Positions 39,523 through 45,582 of a DNA stretch of 45,582 nucleotides are shown in pieces; position 1 is the stretch's first letter; every line of letters begins with the position of its first letter. Under the pieces are notes generated by a model. It saw only the letters and a program-made list of their open reading frames with translations, ran no database searches and had not been told where the DNA came from. The DNA is from Clostridia bacterium (GTDB lineage: Bacteria > Bacillota > Clostridia > Oscillospirales > Acutalibacteraceae). The position numbers and the translations under genes were made by a program. The DNA lies in assembly GCA_017430145.1 (NCBI GenBank), contig JAFRNP010000048.1:1-45582 (forward strand), written 5' to 3'.

Positions 39523-42500
39523 TTATGATAAAAGCTGTAAAATCGCTTCTTTTGACAGATCTGTGACGGCGGCCGTATCCGCGGCGAGCACCGCGTCCGC
39601 GAGCGCCTGTTTGTTTTTCTGCATCTCCAGGATCCGTTCTTCGATGGAGCCCTTCGCTATGAGCTTATATACGGTGACGACGTTTGCCTGCCCGATCCGG
39701 TGGGCGCGGTCGGTGGCCTGCTGCTGGGCAGCCGTATTCCACCAGGGGTCAAAATGGATGACAACGTCTGCGCCGGTCAGGTTCAGCCCGGTGCCCCCCG
39801 CCTTGAGAGAGATGAGAAATACGGGGACGTCGTTGTTGTTGAACGCCTTGACAAGGTCCACCCGCCGGTTTTTGTCCGTCGACCCCGTGATCAGATAAAA
39901 GGGGATCCCCTGGCTGCGCAGGTCCTCCTCAAGCAGACGCAGCATAGACGTAAACTGTGAAAACAGCAGCAGCTTGTGTCCGCCCTCTATGGCGCTGCGC
40001 ACGAGCTGCATACAGGTCTCCCGCTTTGCGCCGGGCGTTTTGTAATCCTCGTACAGCAGCGCCGGGTCGCAGCACAGGCGGCGCAGCCGGGTCAGCTCGG
40101 CTAAGATCTGCAGCTTGTTTTTGGAAAACGCCGCGTCGTCCTGGCCGCCCACTTCCCCGCGCAGCCGCAGGACCGCCGCGTCGTAAAGCTTTTGCTGCTC
40201 CGGATCGAACCGGGCGTAACAGACCTCCTCCAGTTTGTCCGGCAGGTCCTTCAGGACCTCGCTTTTCAGGCGGCGCAGAATAAAGGGCGCCGCCATCGTC
40301 TTCAGGCGGGCAAGTGCCTGGGCGTCGTCGTTTTTTGCGATCGGCAGCTCAAAGGCCCTGCGGAACTGTTCGTATCCGTACAGGTAACCCGGCATCAGGT
40401 AATCGAAGATGCTCCACAGCTCGCTCAGCCGGTTTTCGATCGGGGTCCCGGTCAGCGCAAAGCGGACCTCGCTGTTGATCAGCTTCACGCTTTTTGCCGC
40501 CTCCGTGGAGGGGTTTTTGATGGCCTGCGCTTCGTCGATGATCTGGTACCGGAAGGAAAGCGGCCCGTATGCGTCGATGTCCCGCTTGAGCAGGTCGTAG
40601 GAGGTGATCAGTACGTCCGCGTCAACGGTCTTTTTCAGAAGCGCCTGCCTTTCCGGGCCCGTCCCTGCGATCACTGCAGCCGAAAGCGCCGGCGCAAAGC
40701 GCGCCAGCTCCTCCGCCCAGTTGTAGACGAGCGAGGCGGGGCACACCACGAGCGTACGGCAGGGCGAGCCCTCCTCCTTTGCGGCGAGCAGGACAGAGAT
40801 GACCTGCAGGGTCTTGCCGAGGCCCATATCGTCCGCCAGGATGCCGTGGAACCCCAGGCCTTCCAGCGTGCGCAGCCACTTGTAGCCGTAGACCTGATAG
40901 CCTCTCAGCGTGCCGGAAAGCGACGTCGGCGGCTCAAAATCCGCGTCCTTGACCGTGGCGAAATCCTTGAGGACCTTTCGGAACATCCGGTCCCGCGTCA
41001 CCTGCATCCGGTCGCTGTCCGCCAGCATCCGGTCGAGGTAAAGGGCGCGGTAGGCGGGGATCTGCATCTTTCCCTTCGTAAAATCCTTTACGGAGATCTG
41101 CATCGCATCGAGCAGCGCGCTCAGCTGTTTCACGGTCTCGTCCAGCGGGACAAACTCGCCGCTTTTCAGCCGGTGGTAGGTTTTTTTCGCGCGGTAGCTG
41201 AGCAGGATCTCCGCGATCTCTTCTCCGGAAATATCCGGCGAAGAGACGTTCAGGTCCAAAAGGTTGCTTTTCAGGGACGTCCCCACGCTGATGTGTACGC
41301 GCCTGCGTACCCGCAGGGCGTTGAACCGGTCGGTGGCGGATACCTCGCCGATGCGCAGCAGCTCGTCCACACCGCCGTTAAGAAAACGGAAAACGGCGTC
41401 TTCGTCATCCGCGCAGACGTATTCCCCGGCGGCGTCGTCGAAGGCGGAAAAATATTTATGGATCGCAGACAGCGCCTGCGCTTCCCCGAAAGGATCGCGC
41501 AGCCGGGCGGCAGGCGTCTTCTCTGTCAGCGGATAGGTCTCTTCTCCTCTGCAGATCTGCGCCCGGCAGCGGGGAACGCCGTTTTCGGCGTCCAGATAAA
41601 AGCGGTACCGGATCTGCGGCGGGATCGCCGCCGTCCAAGCGTCGTCGGCAGGTTCGTCCACTTCCGCGAACCGGCGCAGCTCCGGCAGGACCGTGTAATA
41701 GAATTCCTGCAGCATATCCCGCCCGATCGTCAGGTCGACGTTTCCGAAAGTGTTTGCCGAGAGAAAGGGAGCCAGCGACGCATAGAAATCCGGGTCCAGC
41801 CGATACAGGACCCCGTTCGCCGCGCAGTAGTGGTGTTTCAGCCCGTCCATGACGGCGGGGAGCTCGCCCTGCAGCCGTAAACTGACGGCCTCGCCCGACG
41901 GGTGGATGCCCGGGGTCAGCGTGAGGCGCAGCGTCGGCGTCCCGTCCCGTAAAGAAAGCGTTTCCCCGACTGTTCCCTTTGCATGGAGGGCCCTGCCGGC
42001 GTAGAGCTCAAAAAAATCGTCCAGAAGGCTGCCGTACAGGGGCATCTCCCGTCCGTACGGCGCGTCGGCGTAGGTGTACGGCAGGCACTCGCCTACGATC
42101 ATATCCCTTGCCGCGGCGTACTGGTCGATCAGGGAATACAGCGCCGCGCTTTCGCTGTCAAACGTATCGGCGGCAAAATCCAGCTGCAGCGCTTTGCCGA
42201 GGGGCAGCCGTTTTTTTTCGCGTACCGCGTCAAGCAGCAGCCGCAGATCCTTCAGGATATACATCTTCTGCGCGCCGATACGGATCTGTATGGACAGGGT
42301 ATCCTCTTCACAACGCAGCGTCGGTTCCAGGCGGACCGTGTTCGCCGGGACGGAAACGTCCGGGCTTCGTTCCCGGCCCTGCCGCAGACGGCGCATATTC
42401 ATCAACAGCTGCAATCCGGCGGCGTCTGTTTCGTCGCCGGGGTCGTACTGTTCGATATAGCGGTCCGCAAGGATCAGTACCGCCAGCGTATGGACGCAGG

Positions 42501-43122
42501 GGTGCGGCAGCTTTCTGCCGTACGGCTGGAAAGGCCAGGTCGTCGTCTGGCAGGTACACGAATACTTTCCCAGACTGTCCCGGTTCAGTTCAAGGATAAC
42601 GCGAAAAACGTCTTTCCCCTGCCGGACCTCGCCCTCTACGTCCGCGCATACGGATGCCCTGCGTCCGTATGTGCCGTACCCGGACAGAAATTCTTTCAGT
42701 ACGGCGCCGCGGTCCGCCAGGTCCGTCGCAGTCTGAAAGTCGTCTTTGTATACGTCCAGCTTGCGTCCCACCGCACCCATGTCAAAATACCGGTAGGGCG
42801 CATCCGCGGGACGCTGGAACGGCGTGACCGTCTCCGGCGCGGCGGGCTTCCCGATCCTGTCAAACGCGCCGTCCGTAATTGCGTAAAGGACCGCCGCCAT
42901 ATGTTTGCATTTATATCCTCTGCGGGCATAGATGCAGTCGCAGTAGATCCTGCGGATCTTTTCCCCTGCAACCGTGATCTCTACGTCGTAGGGCGTCGTT
43001 CCCAGGACAGTGGCATAGTAATCCCCGTCCTCCTGCATTTGCGGAGTAACGCGTCCCTGCCTGTAATAATCCAGCCCGCGGGTCAGGATGTAATTTGCAA
43101 AAAGATGCTTAAATTGCAGCAT
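39523..43122 (-). CDS. SWIM zinc-finger SNF2-family helicase
   Basis: The 1199-residue protein has an N-terminal SWIM zinc finger (C61-x-C63-x8-C72-x-H74), a long central region of bacterial-SNF2 type, then the SNF2 ATPase with DDMGLGKTLQVISVLLAAK (Walker A), an IIDEAQAIKNPST DEAQ box, GTPIENRLSELWSIFDYLMP, and helicase C with SLKAGGTGLNLTGADVVIHF and ATDRAHRIGQ. Such proteins translocate on double-stranded DNA and may remodel nucleoprotein complexes or aid transcription and repair; some sit in defence islands, but no defence gene is adjacent here. The ribosome binding site GGGAGGG is only a few bases before the ATG. Length is full. Confidence 0.94.
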   Translation of the reverse strand: MLQFKHLFANYILTRGLDYYRQGRVTPQMQEDGDYYATVLGTTPYDVEITVAGEKIRRIYCDCIYARRGYKCKHMAAVLYAITDGAFDRIGKPAAPETVTPFQRPADAPYRYFDMGAVGRKLDVYKDDFQTATDLADRGAVLKEFLSGYGTYGRRASVCADVEGEVRQGKDVFRVILELNRDSLGKYSCTCQTTTWPFQPYGRKLPHPCVHTLAVLILADRYIEQYDPGDETDAAGLQLLMNMRRLRQGRERSPDVSVPANTVRLEPTLRCEEDTLSIQIRIGAQKMYILKDLRLLLDAVREKKRLPLGKALQLDFAADTFDSESAALYSLIDQYAAARDMIVGECLPYTYADAPYGREMPLYGSLLDDFFELYAGRALHAKGTVGETLSLRDGTPTLRLTLTPGIHPSGEAVSLRLQGELPAVMDGLKHHYCAANGVLYRLDPDFYASLAPFLSANTFGNVDLTIGRDMLQEFYYTVLPELRRFAEVDEPADDAWTAAIPPQIRYRFYLDAENGVPRCRAQICRGEETYPLTEKTPAARLRDPFGEAQALSAIHKYFSAFDDAAGEYVCADDEDAVFRFLNGGVDELLRIGEVSATDRFNALRVRRRVHISVGTSLKSNLLDLNVSSPDISGEEIAEILLSYRAKKTYHRLKSGEFVPLDETVKQLSALLDAMQISVKDFTKGKMQIPAYRALYLDRMLADSDRMQVTRDRMFRKVLKDFATVKDADFEPPTSLSGTLRGYQVYGYKWLRTLEGLGFHGILADDMGLGKTLQVISVLLAAKEEGSPCRTLVVCPASLVYNWAEELARFAPALSAAVIAGTGPERQALLKKTVDADVLITSYDLLKRDIDAYGPLSFRYQIIDEAQAIKNPSTEAAKSVKLINSEVRFALTGTPIENRLSELWSIFDYLMPGYLYGYEQFRRAFELPIAKNDDAQALARLKTMAAPFILRRLKSEVLKDLPDKLEEVCYARFDPEQQKLYDAAVLRLRGEVGGQDDAAFSKNKLQILAELTRLRRLCCDPALLYEDYKTPGAKRETCMQLVRSAIEGGHKLLLFSQFTSMLRLLEEDLRSQGIPFYLITGSTDKNRRVDLVKAFNNNDVPVFLISLKAGGTGLNLTGADVVIHFDPWWNTAAQQQATDRAHRIGQANVVTVYKLIAKGSIEERILEMQKNKQALADAVLAADTAAVTDLSKEAILQLLS

Positions 43123-43237
43123 GGTCCCTCCCGGTGAAAAACTGCGCCCAACGCCTGCGGCGATGAGCGCAGAAAACGGTATTGCGTTCGCATTCCCTCA
43201 AATAAAGATCGGACGCGTCTGGCGCCGTTCCTGTCCT

Positions 43238-44149
43238 TTACCCCAAAAACGCCAGCGTTTCGGCGGCGGTTTTGTCGGCGCGGCATTCGATAAACAGATG
43301 CCCGCCGTCGGACAGCGTCACGACCGTGCTGCCGTCGGGCAGATACGTCTTCAGTTTTTCGATCGCCGATTTTGCGATCACGCTGTCGTTTTCGGCGTTC
43401 ATGTACAGGATCGGCGGCATGTCGCCGATCGCGTCATAGTTTGTCGCAGGCAGCATGGCAAAGGAAAACAGCGCGCCCTCGCCCGTGCCGTCGATCTGAT
43501 ACGGATCCGTGATCCGCGTCAGGTCATAATCCATCGTATATTTCAGGTCTTTGGTCGCCATGTACAAAAACATGCGTACGATCGGCTTCGTCCGGCTCAT
43601 GACGGTCATGAACTTGCCGAGGACGGTCCTGAGCGCCGTGTTGTTCACGATCGTATCCAGCGCACCGCCCTTGGCGTCGTTGCCCGCTGTGCCGTAAAGC
43701 AGAAGCTGCCGGACGCTCTCCGGGTATTTCTCGGCAAGCGCCAGCGCAATGTACCCGCCCATGGAGTGCGCCGCCACGTACCAGGGCTCGTCGCTCAGCG
43801 ACGTCATCAGCGCGTGGATCAGGTCCTCCCGCGGCTGTTTTTCCGTAGCGGCGGTCTCACGGCTCGAAAACCCGAAGTCGGGCAGGTCCACCGTCACACA
43901 GGTGTAGCCGGCGGCGCTCAGCCGCTCGGCGAGGGGCTCAAAGCAGTAGGAGGAGAGCGCGAAGCCGTGGATCATCATGATCTGTCCCCTGGGGTCCTCG
44001 GCAGGGAACACGCGGTAGTGCAGCGTATAGTCGCCGGTCTCAAAATATTCGCTGTTTGCTTCAGGCGTGCCGGCTTCGGCGGCAAACGCGGGAAGCAGCA
44101 GCCCGAACGCAAAAACAGCGGCAAAAAGAACACAGAGCAGCTTTTTCAT
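43238..44149 (-). CDS. Secreted alpha/beta hydrolase
   Basis: The 303-residue protein starts with a signal peptide (MKKLLCVLFAAVFAFGLLLP, then AFAAEAG) and has the alpha/beta hydrolase core: oxyanion HGFALSS, nucleophile elbow AAHSMGGYIALALA (catalytic Ser in GHSMG-like AHSMG), an acidic residue near NAENDSV and a catalytic His in SDGGHLFIE. It should be an extracellular esterase, lipase or peptidase; the substrate is unknown. It has its own promoter and a weak ribosome binding site (CAGGA). Confidence 0.87.
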   Translation of the reverse strand: MKKLLCVLFAAVFAFGLLLPAFAAEAGTPEANSEYFETGDYTLHYRVFPAEDPRGQIMMIHGFALSSYCFEPLAERLSAAGYTCVTVDLPDFGFSSRETAATEKQPREDLIHALMTSLSDEPWYVAAHSMGGYIALALAEKYPESVRQLLLYGTAGNDAKGGALDTIVNNTALRTVLGKFMTVMSRTKPIVRMFLYMATKDLKYTMDYDLTRITDPYQIDGTGEGALFSFAMLPATNYDAIGDMPPILYMNAENDSVIAKSAIEKLKTYLPDGSTVVTLSDGGHLFIECRADKTAAETLAFLG

Positions 44150-44185
44150 TTTTTTAAGTCCTGCTTTCTTTATAGTATCATTTCC

Positions 44186-44214
44186 ATTGTAACATGTTTT
44201 TATCGGAAATACAA
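44186..44214 (-). promoter_or_regulatory. Promoter of the secreted hydrolase gene
   Basis: Reading on the minus strand: TTGTAT (44214-44209), 17-nt spacer, TACAAT (44191-44186), 36 nt upstream of the ATG. Confidence 0.75.
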
Positions 44215-44276
44215 TTGTTTGCCCCTATTTTTTGTAAAAAAAGAAATAAATACTCTCTCGTTCTGCAGGAGAAACA

Positions 44277-44311
44277 AAACAGAAAGGATCGGGTTTGGAT
44301 CCTTTCTGTTT
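44277..44311 (-). terminator. Terminator of the LysR gene
   Basis: AAACAGAAAGGATC (44277-44290) pairs perfectly with GATCCTTTCTGTTT (44298-44311) across 7 nt. Read leftward it is followed by TGTTTCTCC, giving a U-rich tail. Confidence 0.8.
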
Positions 44312-44338
44312 CAGCGCTCGGTTCAGGATTCCGCCGGA

Positions 44339-45250
44339 TCAGAGCTTTGAAGGTTCTTCCTGCAGCGGAGGCAGAAGCTCCAGAAGGGTGTCGATAAAAA
44401 TCTGCATCTGCGGTGTGATCGCCTTGCCCTTCAGATACACCAGCTGCGACCACTGCTTCATATCGCAGTCCGAAATCGGGATATGCACCAGCGCGCCGCT
44501 TTTTACGTAGCTTCTGGCCGCAAATACCGGCAGCATGGTCACGTAGTCCGCCGACGCCGTCAGCTTGATGATCGTTTCGGTATTTGCGATCTCGATGGAC
44601 GGTGTGGCGTACAGGTTGCGCTTGGCAAGCTCGTCGTCGAACAGGTAGCGGTAGCCCTCTCCGGGCGGCATCAGGATCAGCCGCTGGTGGATCACGTCCT
44701 CAAGCGTCACGTTCTTTTTGTTTGCAAGCTCGTTTGCGGGGTTTGCCACAAAGATGATCGGCTCGATCTCCTCGCGCACCCGCACCCATTCCTGCCGCGG
44801 GACCTTGTAGTCCAGCAGATAAGCAAAATCAAGCTCGTTCGAGCGGATCTTTGTCTCGATCTCCCGGGCGGAGCTGACAGTCACGTTGATATTGATATTC
44901 GGATAGCGGCGGTTGAACTCCGGAAAGATCCTGATGAAGCAGGCGTTGAGAATGGAATCCACGATCCCGAAACGGATGTAACCCTTCATGTTTTTGGAGT
45001 CCATGGCAAAGCCCTCCGCTTTTTCCATGGCCTCGATCACGGCGATGGCGTAGTCCACAAAGTTGATCCCGTATTGGTTGAGACGGATGTTTTTGCCGAT
45101 CCGGTCAAACAGAGGCAGTCCCAGCTCCGTTTCAAGCTGCTGCATCTGTACCGTCACCGCAGACTGGGAATAGCCCAGAGATTGCGCCGCCTTTGTAAAA
45201 TTATTCAGTTCTGCCACACGCAAAAAGGTTTTCAGATTCCGAATATCCAT
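44339..45250 (-). CDS. LysR-family transcriptional regulator
   Basis: The 303-residue protein starts MDIRNLKTFLRVAELNNFTK and contains the LysR winged-helix AAQSLGYSQSAVTVQMQQLE, followed by a substrate-binding-like effector domain (IRFGIVDSILNACFIRIFPE). The effector is unknown. Start at 45250 is chosen because GGAGG lies 5 nt upstream; the frame runs 12 codons further. It reads toward the secreted hydrolase gene but is separated from it by a terminator and a promoter. Confidence 0.93.
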   Translation of the reverse strand: MDIRNLKTFLRVAELNNFTKAAQSLGYSQSAVTVQMQQLETELGLPLFDRIGKNIRLNQYGINFVDYAIAVIEAMEKAEGFAMDSKNMKGYIRFGIVDSILNACFIRIFPEFNRRYPNININVTVSSAREIETKIRSNELDFAYLLDYKVPRQEWVRVREEIEPIIFVANPANELANKKNVTLEDVIHQRLILMPPGEGYRYLFDDELAKRNLYATPSIEIANTETIIKLTASADYVTMLPVFAARSYVKSGALVHIPISDCDMKQWSQLVYLKGKAITPQMQIFIDTLLELLPPLQEEPSKL

Positions 45251-45313
45251 GCCTGCCTCCTCTCTTTTCCGGTGCAGAAAACACATTATTTATGAATTTC
45301 TTCTATTACAATC

Positions 45314-45341
45314 ATTATATCTGAAAAAGACCGCTTGTCAA
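45314..45341 (-). promoter_or_regulatory. Promoter of the LysR gene
   Basis: Reading on the minus strand: TTGACA (45341-45336), 16-nt spacer, TATAAT (45319-45314). Both boxes are consensus. Confidence 0.85.
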
Positions 45342-45448
45342 TTCCGGTTAAAAAAAAAGATCAGGTTCTTTATAAATATTCATTAATAATTCATCATATG
45401 TTCATGTTTGTCGATATTATGCAAAAAACAGCGGATAAAACCTTAGTG

Positions 45449-45582
45449 TATAATTTTCATTGGCAAAAGATCAGTTTTTAGATTCCGAACCGGAGGCCAC
45501 AGGTAGCCACCCCGAAGGGGCATGCCCTTGCCGGGTTCTGAAAGAAATGCTACAATGGAAATGCGAAGGCGAGAGCGTATCC
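45449..45582 (+). other. Possible structured leader RNA, truncated by the window edge
   Basis: A TATAAT box at 45449-45454 (no good -35) is followed by AT-rich sequence and then an abruptly GC-rich, structure-prone stretch from about 45484. GAACC (45489 onward) can pair with GGTTC near 45535, enclosing CCCC-GAA-GGGG and GGGCATGCCC, and conserved-looking purine-rich segments follow (GAAAGAAATGC, GGCGAGAGCG). This is the look of a riboswitch or other structured leader, but it fits none of the common classes that I could compare from memory. The region 45251-45448 otherwise contains only the LysR promoter and no gene. Confidence 0.35.

Noticed and set aside
40192..41880. 562-codon plus-strand frame opposite the SNF2 gene
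   Set aside because: Antisense to conserved helicase motifs, with no ribosome binding site or recognised domain.
39523..43122. Phage-defence island centred on the SNF2 helicase
   Set aside because: No methylase, nuclease, phospholipase or other defence partner is adjacent, and the neighbours are an oxidoreductase and a secreted hydrolase.
45484..45582. Glycine or cyclic-di-GMP riboswitch, suggested by CCCCGAAGGGG and GGTAGCC
   Set aside because: The obligatory conserved elements and their order are missing for both classes, so no named riboswitch is claimed.

Overview
The window reads as a chromosomal segment of a fairly GC-rich Firmicute of the class Clostridia, most likely a gut Oscillospirales/Ruminococcaceae-type organism. 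The evidence is Gram-positive gene order (infB-rbfA-nrnA-truB-ribF, then ylxM-ffh-rpsP-khpA), strong GGAGG-type ribosome binding sites, sigma-A-like promoters and secreted proteins with the ATCTxxG...CxxCG...GH repeats common in that group. No rRNA, tRNA, CRISPR array, insertion sequence or prophage was seen.

Layout. 1-5.7 kb: translation/RNA housekeeping operon (infB truncated by the window edge, rbfA, nrnA, a small damaged zinc-ribbon ORF, truB, ribF). 5.7-8.2 kb: a second operon with its own promoter (ylxM, ffh, rpsP, khpA), closed by a terminator where rimM-trmD-rplS would normally follow. 8.2-8.9 kb: a phosphoglycolate-phosphatase-like HAD. 9.0-17.2 kb: a probable surface-glycan or glycolipid cluster (sugar nucleotidyltransferase, B12-binding radical SAM enzyme, GT2 glycosyltransferase, three tandem paralogous polytopic membrane proteins of unknown family and a fourth unrelated membrane protein). 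17.2-30.7 kb: an accessory surface/secretion region with a 1646-residue secreted protein carrying about 20 CxxC repeats, a PHP phosphatase, three tiny ORFs for amphipathic-helix peptides, a repeat-rich stretch with no credible gene, a second PHP protein, an unknown protein, a second secreted CxxC-repeat protein and a secreted beta-propeller-like protein.

30.8-35.8 kb, minus strand: a winged-helix/ATPase/STAS-like regulator and a GH38 alpha-mannosidase-HAD pair. 35.9-38.6 kb, plus strand: an unknown protein, a sigma-factor-like protein behind a helically phased 10-bp repeat array, and a four-gene operon of 49-53-residue peptides with a strong promoter and terminator. 38.7-45.3 kb, minus strand: a thioredoxin-reductase-like flavoprotein, a SWIM-SNF2 helicase, a secreted alpha/beta hydrolase and a LysR regulator. 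The last 130 bases hold the start of what may be a structured leader RNA, cut by the window edge.

The best candidate for something undescribed is the set of seven leaderless microproteins (33-53 residues) at three loci. Most have an amphipathic hydrophobic helix and an acidic tail; all have strong ribosome binding sites. Their helices resemble the cationic, Phe/Ile/Lys-rich C-terminal tails of the two large secreted proteins nearby. This suggests a shared membrane-binding or assembly module used both as free peptides and as a protein tail. That link is inference from sequence pattern only.
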